Assembly (NCBI RefSeq): GCF_045062745.1
Contig: NZ_JBJGED010000045.1
Location: 1-51,491 of the forward strand
Direction of reading: 5' to 3'
Length of the DNA: 51,491 nt
DNA from: Paenibacillus_AA sp045062745
Lineage (GTDB): Bacteria > Bacillota > Bacilli > Paenibacillales > NBRC-103111
The position numbers and the translations under genes are program-made. The notes under the pieces are model-generated. The model saw nothing but the letters and a program-made list of their open reading frames with translations, did no database searches and was not told where the DNA came from. Shown here one piece after another: positions 25,345 to 34,000 of the stretch. Each line of letters begins with the position of its first letter. Within the stretch, counting starts at the first letter, position 1.

Positions 25345-26307
25345 ATGAGCAACATCTATCATAGCATTGTAGTTGGGACCGGCCCTGCCGGATTGACCGC
25401 GGCGATTTATCTCGCCCGTGCGAATCTGAAGCCTCTCGTGATCGAAGGCCCCGAGCCTGGCGGCCAATTGACGACCACGACGGAAGTGGAGAACTTCCCC
25501 GGCTTCCCGGAAGGGATCATGGGCCCGGAGCTCATGGACAACATGCGCAAGCAAGCGGAACGGTTCGGCGCCGAATTCCGTACCGGCTGGATCAACGAAG
25601 TCGATCTGTCCCAGCGGCCGTTCACGCTGAAGCTCGAAGGCGGACATGAGCTGAAGGCCGAGACGCTCATCATCTCGACCGGCGCCTCCGCGAAGCTGCT
25701 CGGCATTGAGGGCGAGAAGGCGAATATGGGCCGCGGCGTCAGCACGTGCGCGACCTGCGACGGCTTCTTCTTCCGCGGCAAACGGATCATCGTCGTCGGC
25801 GGCGGGGACTCGGCGATGGAGGAAGCGAACTTCCTGACCCGGTTCGGGTCCGAAGTGCGCCTCGTGCACCGTCGTCCGGAGCTGCGCGCCTCGAAGATCA
25901 TGCAAGACCGCGCCCGCGGCAACGAGAAGATCAAGTGGAGCCTGAACCGCACGCCGCTCGAAGTGGTGGCCGGCGAGAAGGGCGTGACCGCCTTGAAGGT
26001 GCGCAACAACGAGACGGGCGAGGAAGAGCTGCTCGAGACGGACGGCATCTTCGTCGCGATCGGCCATACGCCGAACACCGGCTTCCTGGGCGGCCAGCTG
26101 GAGACGGACGAAGCCGGCTACCTGATCGTCAAGCCGGGGACTTCCGAGACGAACATTCCGGGTGTCTTCGCTTGCGGCGACGTGCAGGATCACCGGTATC
26201 GTCAAGCGATCACCGCGGCCGGCAGCGGCTGTATGGCGGCCCTGGATTGCGAGAAATTCCTGGAAGGCCAACCGGTTCACGACTGGAGCCAGTCGCTGAA
26301 CGCCTAA
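25345..26307 (+). CDS. trxB: Thioredoxin reductase
   Basis: FAD- and NADPH-dependent enzyme that reduces thioredoxin. The 320 residues show the FAD motif GTGPAG (11-16), the redox pair Cys135-Ala-Thr-Cys138 followed by DGFF, the NADPH motif VVGGGDSAMEEA and the C-terminal FAD motif GVFACGDV. AAAGGAGG precedes the ATG. In this gene neighbourhood trxB is conserved across Bacillales. Confidence 0.96.
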   Translation: MSNIYHSIVVGTGPAGLTAAIYLARANLKPLVIEGPEPGGQLTTTTEVENFPGFPEGIMGPELMDNMRKQAERFGAEFRTGWINEVDLSQRPFTLKLEGGHELKAETLIISTGASAKLLGIEGEKANMGRGVSTCATCDGFFFRGKRIIVVGGGDSAMEEANFLTRFGSEVRLVHRRPELRASKIMQDRARGNEKIKWSLNRTPLEVVAGEKGVTALKVRNNETGEEELLETDGIFVAIGHTPNTGFLGGQLETDEAGYLIVKPGTSETNIPGVFACGDVQDHRYRQAITAAGSGCMAALDCEKFLEGQPVHDWSQSLNA

Positions 26308-26356
26308 CGCATAGAAACCGTTGATCCGCGTCAGGATCCGGATTGTAACGCATGCT

Positions 26357-26392
26357 CGAATCCCCTTCCGCTCCTTGGCTGAGGGGGATTCG
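26357..26392 (+). other. Hairpin after trxB
   Basis: A 9-bp stem CGAATCCCC/GGGGATTCG with an 18-base loop, but no T-run. A weak terminator or mRNA stabiliser ahead of the glcK promoter. Confidence 0.5.
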
Positions 26393-26419
26393 GCTCATTC
26401 ACGGGAAGCCTTGTGCGGC

Positions 26420-26448
26420 TTGACCTTCCGATAGGGTTGGCTTATAGT
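26420..26448 (+). promoter_or_regulatory. Promoter of glcK and probably the genes after it
   Basis: TTGACC, a 17-base spacer, then TATAGT, each 5 of 6 to consensus, about 40 bases before the glcK start. Confidence 0.72.
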
Positions 26449-26488
26449 TGGAACAGAAGCATACAATTTATATAGAGGTGACACTGGG

Positions 26489-27433
26489 ATGTCGGGAAAG
26501 ATCTATATCGGCGTAGACTTGGGCGGCACGAATATCAAGGTCGGGATCTGTAGTGCTGAGGGCAACCTGCTGCATACGTATGAAGGTCCCACGGGAGCCG
26601 AGGAAGGCCACCAAGCCGTACTCGATCGAATCGCGCAATATGTGAAACAAATTGTGACCGACTCCTCATATACATGGGATCAGGTGGCCGGCGTAGGTGC
26701 GGGCATCGCCGGGTTCATCGACCTGGCGGAAGGCGTCGTCCTCGCGGCGCCGAACTTGAAGTGGGAGAACGTAGCGGTGCGCCGGGAGCTCGAAGAGCGA
26801 CTGAACATTCCGGTCGCGATCAACAATGATGCGAACGTAGCTGCGCTCGGCGAAGCTTGGGGCGGCGCCGGACGCGGCGTGCAGCACTTGGTCTGCTTCA
26901 CGCTCGGCACGGGCGTAGGCGGCGGCATCATCATCGGCGGCAAGATCGTGGAAGGCTTCCGTGGGATGGCGGCCGAGCTCGGGCACATCAAGGTCGTGCC
27001 GGATCTGGAAGCGATCCAGTGCGGCTGCGGCCAGATGGGCTGCGTCGAGACGGTCTCCTCGGCTACGGGCATCGTCCGGATGGCTCAGGACGCCGTAGGC
27101 CGAGGCGAAGTGACGACGCTGTCCGAGCTTGAGACGATTACCGCGAAGGCGGTGTTCGACGCGGCGAAGGACGGCGATGAAGTGTCCATTCGCATCGTGA
27201 AGAGGGCGGCCCACTATCTCGCCAAGGCGATGGCGGCGGTCGCGGTCGTGCTGAATCCGCAGCGGTTCATCATCGGCGGCGGCGTGGCCAGAGCGGGCGA
27301 CATCCTGTTCGATGAGATTCGCAAGGTGTATAAGCTGAACGTCCCTCCGGTGTTCACCGAAGGGGTAGACATCGTACCGGCTCAGTTGGGGAACGACGCC
27401 GGGATTGTCGGGGCCGCCGGCTTGAATTTGTAG
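26489..27433 (+). CDS. glcK: ROK-family glucokinase
   Basis: Phosphorylates free glucose in the cytoplasm. The 314 residues have the ATP motif DLGGTN (10-15), the NNDAN sugar-binding stretch (112-116), the GTGVGGGI phosphate loop, and the ROK zinc site with His166 and cysteines in CGCGQMGC (178-185). There is no N-terminal DNA-binding domain, so it is an enzyme rather than a ROK repressor. AGAGGTGA precedes the ATG. In B. subtilis glcK lies elsewhere and yvcI holds this place; glucokinase beside rapZ is a lineage feature. Confidence 0.94.
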   Translation: MSGKIYIGVDLGGTNIKVGICSAEGNLLHTYEGPTGAEEGHQAVLDRIAQYVKQIVTDSSYTWDQVAGVGAGIAGFIDLAEGVVLAAPNLKWENVAVRRELEERLNIPVAINNDANVAALGEAWGGAGRGVQHLVCFTLGTGVGGGIIIGGKIVEGFRGMAAELGHIKVVPDLEAIQCGCGQMGCVETVSSATGIVRMAQDAVGRGEVTTLSELETITAKAVFDAAKDGDEVSIRIVKRAAHYLAKAMAAVAVVLNPQRFIIGGGVARAGDILFDEIRKVYKLNVPPVFTEGVDIVPAQLGNDAGIVGAAGLNL

Positions 27434-27448
27434 CGTTTGGGAAAAAAA

Positions 27449-27508
27449 TCCTGGGTCCCCGCAAAGTACCAGGAATAAGCTTCGAAGGCTTCGCGTCACT
27501 TTGTGGGG
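27449..27508 (+). other. Two overlapping alternative stems (possible pseudoknot) before rapZ
   Basis: Stem A pairs TCCTGG (27449-27454) with CCAGGA (27469-27474). Stem B pairs CCCCGCAAAGT (27457-27467) with ACTTTGTGGGG (27498-27508, one G-T). The 5' arm of B lies inside the loop of A, so the two either form a pseudoknot or exclude each other. Stem B ends eight bases before the G-rich rapZ ribosome-binding site. No known riboswitch was recognised. Confidence 0.55.
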
Positions 27509-27533
27509 TATCTTAGGGGAGGGGGGGAGCGAG

Positions 27534-28445
27534 ATGGTACATCTGGAGGAAGGCCACGCCGCGCCCAAGCTGGTCATCATTACCGGCATGTCCGGTGCGG
27601 GGAAGACGATCGCGGTGCAGAGTCTCGAAGACTTGGGCTTCTTCTGCGTCGATAACCTGCCGCCCGTGCTCATCCCGAAATTCGCGGAGCTGATCGATCA
27701 GTCCCAGGGCCGGATCGGCAAGGTGGCATTGGTGATCGACTTACGCGGGCGGGAGTTCTTCACTTCGTTGTCCGAATCGCTTCGCACGATCCGCGAGAAC
27801 TATACGATCACGTACGAGATTCTGTTCCTGGACGCGACGGACGCGCTGCTCGTGCAGCGGTACAAGGAGAGCCGCCGCCGCCATCCGCTCGCACCGGATG
27901 GACTGCCGCTCGACGGCATCCGGCTCGAGCGCAAGCTGCTGGAGGAGCTGAAGGGGATGGCGACGCAGGTCATCGACACGAGCGACCTGAAGCCGGCGCA
28001 GCTCAAGGAACGGATCATCGACCGCTTCACGAATCTGGGGCGCTCGGGGATCTCGGTTAACGTGATCTCCTTCGGCTTCAAATACGGGATCCCGATTGAT
28101 GCCGATCTCATCTTCGATGTCCGGTTCCTGCCGAATCCGCATTACGTGGAGGCGCTCCGGCCGAACACGGGGATGGATCAAGACGTCTACGACTATGTGA
28201 TGAAGTGGGGGGAGACGCAGCAATTCCTCGTGAAGCTGGTGGATATGCTGCAATTCCTCATTCCGCAATACGCCAAGGAAGGCAAGAGCCAGGTCGTCGT
28301 CGGCATCGGCTGCACAGGCGGCAAGCATCGATCTGTGGCGATTGCGGAATACTTAGGCAAACGACTCGGCACGAGCGAGACGGAGACGGTGCGCGTCAGC
28401 CACCGCGACGCGGACCGCGACCGGAAGCCGGAGGTGAGCCGATGA
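27534..28445 (+). CDS. rapZ: RNase adapter/nucleotide-binding protein RapZ (YvcJ)
   Basis: GTP/ATP-binding protein; in enterobacteria RapZ presents the small RNA GlmZ to RNase E, while YvcJ of Bacillus has a less clear role. The 303 residues have Walker A GMSGAGKT (18-25), the VDNLP motif, FLPNPHY, and the C-terminal GCTGGKHRSV stretch that binds phosphorylated ligand. ATG 27534 follows a GGGGGGAG ribosome-binding site; the upstream in-frame start at 27501 lies inside stem B. The stop overlaps the yvcK start (ATGA). Confidence 0.95.
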   Translation: MVHLEEGHAAPKLVIITGMSGAGKTIAVQSLEDLGFFCVDNLPPVLIPKFAELIDQSQGRIGKVALVIDLRGREFFTSLSESLRTIRENYTITYEILFLDATDALLVQRYKESRRRHPLAPDGLPLDGIRLERKLLEELKGMATQVIDTSDLKPAQLKERIIDRFTNLGRSGISVNVISFGFKYGIPIDADLIFDVRFLPNPHYVEALRPNTGMDQDVYDYVMKWGETQQFLVKLVDMLQFLIPQYAKEGKSQVVVGIGCTGGKHRSVAIAEYLGKRLGTSETETVRVSHRDADRDRKPEVSR

Positions 28446-29434
28446 TCGCCGAGGAGCCTACTAAGCTTACAGGCAAGCCTCGCATCGTGGTCATCGGCGG
28501 CGGGACCGGGCTCTCCGTCATGCTCCGCGGCTTGAAGGAAAAGCCGCTAGACATCACGGCCATCGTCACGGTGGCCGATGACGGAGGGAGCTCCGGCATT
28601 CTCCGCTCGGAGCTGCAGATGCCCCCGCCGGGCGACATTCGTAACGTGCTCATCTCGCTCGCCGATGTCGAGCCTCTGCTGGCGAAGACGCTGCAGTACC
28701 GCTTCAGCGCCGGCTCGGCGCTGGCCGGTCACAGCCTCGGCAACTTGATCCTCGCCGCGATGAAGGACATCACCGGGGACTTCGTCACCGGCGTGAAGGA
28801 GATGAGCCGCGTCTTCGCAGTCCGCGGCCGCGTGCTGCCAGCGAGCGACCAGCAGATCGTGCTGAAGGCCGAGATGCACGACGGCACGATCGTAGAGGGC
28901 GAGTCGCTCATCCCGAAGGCGGGAGGCAAGATCAAGCGCGTGTTCATCGAGCCCGCCGATGTATCTCCCCTGCAGGAAGCGGTGGAGGCGATCCGGGAGG
29001 CCGACGCGATTCTGGTCGGGCCGGGGAGCCTGTTCACCAGCATCCTGCCGAATCTTCTCGTCCATGAATTGGCCGAGGCGATCGTCACGTCGCAGGCGGT
29101 CAAGATCTTCGTCTGCAACGTCATGACGCAGCCGGGGGAGACCGACGACTACTCGGTCGGCGACCACTTGCAGGCGATCTACGATCACGTCGGGCACCAT
29201 CTGTTCGACTATGTGATCGTGAACAATGGGGAGATTCCGCCCCAGGTGCAGAGCAAGTACGCGGAGCAGGGCGCGAAGGCCGTCCATCTCGACCTGGACG
29301 AGGTGACGCGACGCGGGTACAAGGTGATTGCCGACCGGCTGGTGCTGTTCCGCACCTACCTGCGGCATGACGCCGAGAGACTGAGCCATCACATTTATCA
29401 AGTTGTGGAAAGCTGGATGGTACGAAAGAGGTGA
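28442..29434 (+). CDS. yvcK: YvcK/CofD-like gluconeogenesis factor (UDP-sugar-binding)
   Basis: YvcK is required in B. subtilis for growth on gluconeogenic carbon sources and for cell-shape control, and binds UDP-GlcNAc and related sugars. The 330-residue protein has GGGTGLS (19-25), DDGGSSG, PPPGDIRN, GHSLGNL and GPGSLFTS, all family hallmarks. The ATG overlaps the rapZ stop and GGAGGTG lies at 28430-28436; the frame is open further upstream only as a shadow of rapZ. Confidence 0.95.
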   Translation: MIAEEPTKLTGKPRIVVIGGGTGLSVMLRGLKEKPLDITAIVTVADDGGSSGILRSELQMPPPGDIRNVLISLADVEPLLAKTLQYRFSAGSALAGHSLGNLILAAMKDITGDFVTGVKEMSRVFAVRGRVLPASDQQIVLKAEMHDGTIVEGESLIPKAGGKIKRVFIEPADVSPLQEAVEAIREADAILVGPGSLFTSILPNLLVHELAEAIVTSQAVKIFVCNVMTQPGETDDYSVGDHLQAIYDHVGHHLFDYVIVNNGEIPPQVQSKYAEQGAKAVHLDLDEVTRRGYKVIADRLVLFRTYLRHDAERLSHHIYQVVESWMVRKR

Positions 29435-29440
29435 GTTCCG

Positions 29441-30412
29441 TTGTCATTTGCAGCGCAGACGAAGAAAGAGTTGACCATGATAGAAGCCGAGCCTTGCTGC
29501 GAGCGTGCCGAATTGGCGGCCCTCATTCGCATGAACGGTTCCGTGCAGCTGACGAATCAGCGCATCGTCCTGGACATCTCGACCGAGAATGCGGCGATTG
29601 CCCGACGGATCTATTCCTTGATCAAGAAAATGTACGAGATGCATACCGAGCTGTTCGTACGCAAGAAGATGCGGCTTAAGAAAAACAACGTGTACATCGT
29701 GCGGCTCCCGGGGCAAGTGCAAGAAATATTGTCCGATCTGCATATCGTGACCGAAGGGTTTCAATTCAACCCGGGCATCGACAAACGGATCATCCGCAGC
29801 AGCTGCTGCCGCAAGGCGTATCTGCGCGGAGCTTTTCTCGCCGGAGGGTCGGTCAACAATCCCGAAGGCACCTCCTATCACTTGGAGATCGCTTCGATGT
29901 ACGAGGAGCATTGCCAGGCGCTCTGCCAGCTGGCGAACCGGTTCGACCTGAACGCCCGCTGCATCGAGCGCAAGAAGGGCTTCGTCCTGTACATGAAGGA
30001 AGGCGAGAAGATCATTCAGTTCCTGAGCCTGATCGGGGCTCACCAGGCGCTGCTGCGCTTCGAAGACGTCCGGATCATGAAGGACATGCGCAATTCGGTG
30101 AACCGGATCGTGAACTGCGAGACGGCGAACCTGAACAAGACGATCGGCGCGGCCGTCCGGCAGATCGACAACATCAAGCTGTTGCAGAAGACGGTCGGCC
30201 TGGAGAACTTGCCGGAGAAGCTGCGAGAGGTCGCGGAGATCCGGCTGCAGCATTCCGATATGAATCTGAAGGAAGTCGGCGAGCTGCTGAAGGGCAATGT
30301 CAGCAAGTCCGGCGTGAATCACCGGCTGCGCAAGCTGGATGAATTGGCGGAAAAAGTAAGAAATTCACAACCGGATGCGAAAATGCCAACGATTTCTTTT
30401 ACAGATTCATGA
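29441..30412 (+). CDS. whiA: Sporulation/division regulator WhiA
   Basis: DNA-binding protein conserved in Gram-positive bacteria; in Bacillus it influences cell division and chromosome segregation. The 323 residues have an N-terminal domain related to LAGLIDADG homing endonucleases (about 1-220, including SCCRKAYLRGAFLAGGSV) and a C-terminal helix-turn-helix (about 235-300: LREVAEIRLQHSDMNLKEVG...SKSGVNHRLRKL). TTG start with AGAGGTGAG before it, six bases after the yvcK stop. A promoter for the next gene overlaps its 3' end. Confidence 0.95.
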   Translation: MSFAAQTKKELTMIEAEPCCERAELAALIRMNGSVQLTNQRIVLDISTENAAIARRIYSLIKKMYEMHTELFVRKKMRLKKNNVYIVRLPGQVQEILSDLHIVTEGFQFNPGIDKRIIRSSCCRKAYLRGAFLAGGSVNNPEGTSYHLEIASMYEEHCQALCQLANRFDLNARCIERKKGFVLYMKEGEKIIQFLSLIGAHQALLRFEDVRIMKDMRNSVNRIVNCETANLNKTIGAAVRQIDNIKLLQKTVGLENLPEKLREVAEIRLQHSDMNLKEVGELLKGNVSKSGVNHRLRKLDELAEKVRNSQPDAKMPTISFTDS

Positions 30413-30424
30413 AAAATGGTATAA
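30397..30424 (+). promoter_or_regulatory. Promoter of the HPr gene, overlapping the end of whiA
   Basis: TTTACA, a 16-base spacer, then a perfect TATAAT. The -35 box lies within the last codons of whiA; the leader is about 60 bases. Confidence 0.7.
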
Positions 30425-30492
30425 TACAAAAATAAAGAAACCGTCAGAGCGTTGAAGTGAACCAAGTGATGGATGTAGGGGGTATTGGGATA

Positions 30493-30762
30493 ATGACGAG
30501 ACGACCTGCAGTCGTGAGGCTGAGAACAGGGCTACACGCCAGACCGGCAGCTTTATTCGTACAAGAGGCTAACAAATTTTCTTCCGAGATCTTCGTGGAG
30601 AAGGACGATAAGAAAGTCAATGCCAAGAGCATCATGGGGATCATGAGCTTGGCGATCAGCTCAGGCACCGAGGTACACATAAGCGCAGAAGGTTCGGATT
30701 CCGAGCAGGCTGTAAACGCTTTAGTCGCCCTCGTCGGCAAGGAAGAGCTGGAGAATCAATAA
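30493..30762 (+). CDS. HPr-family phosphocarrier protein
   Basis: An 89-residue HPr with the PTS active site GLHARPAA containing His15 and the regulatory serine in KSIMGIMS at Ser46, both at the canonical numbers from this start. In B. subtilis the gene after whiA is crh, whose product has Gln at position 15 and cannot take part in the PTS. Here His15 is present, so the protein can in principle both carry PTS phosphate and serve HprK and CcpA. ATG 30493 follows GGGGGT; upstream in-frame codons add 12 residues without conservation. It has its own promoter and terminator. Confidence 0.93.
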   Translation: MTRRPAVVRLRTGLHARPAALFVQEANKFSSEIFVEKDDKKVNAKSIMGIMSLAISSGTEVHISAEGSDSEQAVNALVALVGKEELENQ

Positions 30763-30836
30763 GCGCTTCGCTTCCGTGCGGACGAGGCGTATTTAAGCAT
30801 AGTTGGACCACGATACTCTACATGCATCCGACATCG

Positions 30837-30876
30837 AGCGGCTCCCGTCTGTAACCGGGCAGGGTCGCTTTTTTGA
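30837..30876 (+). terminator. Terminator after the HPr gene
   Basis: AGCG...TCCCG and CGGG...CGCT arms form an imperfect stem (30837-30869), followed by TTTTTT. Confidence 0.7.
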
Positions 30877-30984
30877 CGTTCCGCGGGCTCCCTCTCCCTC
30901 CAAACCCTCCATTGTAGCACGTCCCGAACGGACGGCGAATAACGCATTCTCAACCTCTCGTATCGCTTTGTGAACATATCCCTG

Positions 30985-31051
30985 ATGTTAAGAAAACAGA
31001 ACGTCATGTTGAGAAAGCATTCTTTCTCTCGTCCTACCCCGCCTATATACT
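30985..31051 (+). promoter_or_regulatory. Direct repeats and -10 box before the PHP-domain gene
   Basis: ATGTTAAGAAAACA (30985-30998) and ATGTTGAGAAAGCA (31006-31019) match at 12 of 14 positions and start 21 bp apart, two helical turns. A TATACT -10 follows at 31046-31051 without a recognisable -35. This layout suits an activator-dependent promoter. The rest of the 324-bp gap holds only the HPr terminator. Confidence 0.45.
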
Positions 31052-31086
31052 GAGGCTGCAATCTCATGTGTGAGGGAGGAACACGG

Positions 31087-34000
31087 ATGTTCAAGCGATT
31101 GTTGACGGCTGCCTTGACCTTAAGCGCCATCGCGCTATGGATCGGGCTGGCCAGCCCGATCCCCATCGGGAGGGCGGAGGCGGCGACGTCCGCCGTATAC
31201 GGCGTGACCGGGACGGAGCTGCCGGACGATGAGTCGGCGTCCGCGCGGGTCGCCAGGGGAGAACCTGGGTTCACCTATGCGCCGGCCTCGAGGGACTGGC
31301 TCGAAGGTGTAGACTACTATGCCCTGGAGAATGAGGAAGTGAAAGTGACGGTCGGGAAGAACGCCTTGGCCACTCCCCATCCGACCGACTACAGCGACAA
31401 TGTATCGGGCAACAACAAATGGGGAACGCTGACGCCCGGCCATATCATGGACGCGGCACCAAAATTCAGCGGCAGGGAGAACCTAGACTATACCGAGTTT
31501 GTTCTGAGTCCGCAAGTCGGCCGAACCTGGTGGTACCCGACGCAAAAGCTCAGCCTGCCCGATATCCAGGCCCAAGCTCACTCGATCGTCTCTCGCGGCG
31601 CGTGGGATGCCAATCCCGCCATCAAGGCACAAGTAACCTACTCGCTGGTGGAGCGATCGCCGCTGATCAAGATGAAGGTGAAACTGACCAACGAAGGCGC
31701 GACCGCGTTCACCGGGCATCTGGGGTATATTATCGATCCCGAGGAAACGTTGGAGCAAAGCAGTTATGTCCCGGGCTGGGGCTGGAGAGGCGGGCAAGTA
31801 AGCGAATTTATCACCTCCGGCTGGAACAAGAACTATATCTTTAACGGCATTCAGGACAAATTCACGGGCAATCCCGCGCACGCCATCATCTGGCCGGATA
31901 ACCAGCAGCCAAGCGCCCTGATCCCGGAAGGCTACATCACCGGCGCCTGGTTCCAAGTCTCCCTCGCTCCGAATACGTCGAAGGAGCTCGTGCTGTACCA
32001 TCTGCCGCACATCCCGGGACCGGCCTATTCCTCTTATCAAACTGCGGAGTTTTGGGCCGACGTGGTGAAGAACCGAACCGATCTCGCTTCGATCGGCAAG
32101 GTGACCGGCACCGTCACGGATTCCGCCGGGCAGCCTTCCCGGGGCGTCGACATCGTGTTGAATACGCAATCCGGGAGCCCATACGCGTCGGCTACGACCG
32201 ATAGCCGGGGCAGCTATAGCGTTTATACCGTTACCGGGAACGTTTACGGCCTCCATGCTACCAACGGAACGGACACGTACGACCTGACGCCGGCCCCTGA
32301 GCTGGCGGGACCTTTCGCACAGGTTGATTTTACGATGGCCGCTCCTGAGAGAGAGGTCACGGCAGGAGTGACCCGGGGCGATCCGGGCTTCGTCTACGAA
32401 GGCACCTCCCGGGACTGGTGGCCGAAGAACGACTATTACTACATCGAGAGTCCGGAAATCAAATTCACGGTGGGCACCGTCCGTACGGCGGGTATGGACC
32501 CCGTCGACTGGAGCAACGACGCGTCCGGCAACAACAAGTGGGGCACGCTCACGCCGGGGCACATCATGGACGCGGTTCCTGCGGGGCTGAGCCGAATCGA
32601 GAATCTGGACTACACGGAGTTCGTCCTGAGCGACGATCTCGGCGTCACGCCCGAAGACGAAGCGAACGGCAAGCACATGGAATGGTCGTGGTTCCACCCG
32701 TTGACCAAGCTGGAGATGCCGGACATCCGTCTGGACGGGACATCCATCCTTGCCAAGGGGGATTGGGACCACAACGCCGGGATGAAGTCGGAAGTGCGGT
32801 ACTCCATTGTGGACGGTACGCCGCTGATCCGCATGGAGGTTACGCTCCGGAATGAGACGGGCGCCGACTTCCACGGCAACTTCGGCTATATCATCGACCC
32901 GGATCAGCCGGGGGAGCAGCATAGTTACGTGCCGGGAAGGAACTGGGTGTTCAGTCAGGAGAAGAATCCGATCAGGAGCGGCTGGACGGAGAACTATCTG
33001 TTCAGCGGCATTAATAATTCATTCACCGGCAAGCCGGCGCACGCTATCATTTGGCCGCAAGAGCAGCAGCCAAACATCCTGATTCACGAGGGTGTGTTCG
33101 TTGGCGCCTGGTTCGAAGCGTCTATTCCGAACAACGGGAGCCGGCAGTACGTGATCTACCATATGCCGCATATCGCCGGTCCTGCCGATAAGCCTTATGC
33201 GGTTGCGGAATTCTGGGCGAAAGTGATCCGCGAGCACGGCAATCCGGAGGATTACGGCAGTATATCCGGGACGCTGCGGGATGAAGCCGGGGCGCCGGTC
33301 GGATTCACGGAGGTGGTGAGCAAGGACAGCGCCGGGCAAGTTATGGCCCGTGCCGTGACGACAGCCGACGGCCAGTATCAAATTTTTGCCGCCAAGGGGG
33401 TTTATTCGGTCCTCCCGGTCAATGAGGCTTATTCGGTGCAGGGCCAGACTGTCGAGATCGGGGAGCGGCAAAGAGTCCAGGCGGATTTCGTGCTGAGAAA
33501 GGTAGCGGACGTAGCGATCGGGCTGCCTACGGATTTGACCGCCGATACCCCGTTCGATGTCTCGGTGACGGTACGCAATTTGACCGGCAATCCCTTGCAG
33601 AACGTAGCGGTCGCCTTGAAGCCGCCTTACTTCGTGCAAGTGCTCGGGGACAGCTCGATTACGATCCCTGTCATCGACGCCCGCTCTCAAGCTACATTCA
33701 CGGTTAGGGCGGTTGCGCTCGAGGGGGGCCGAGCGGCGATTCAGGCGCATGCCTCCAACGCGGAGTTCCAGGTGACCAAGAAAGCGAGCTTCGACGTGGC
33801 GGGCGCCGGGTATTATGCCGGAGACAACCATACGCATACGAAGCATTCCGACGGGGTGAACACGATTGCCGAGAACTCCGAGCGCGTGTACAATAAACGA
33901 CTGCTGTCCTGGGTGTGGAGCACCGAGCATAATAAAGATTCGCATAAGGCAGATGCGGCAGCCGTTACCCAAAGTTATGACGGGAAGTTCTTGAGCTTGG

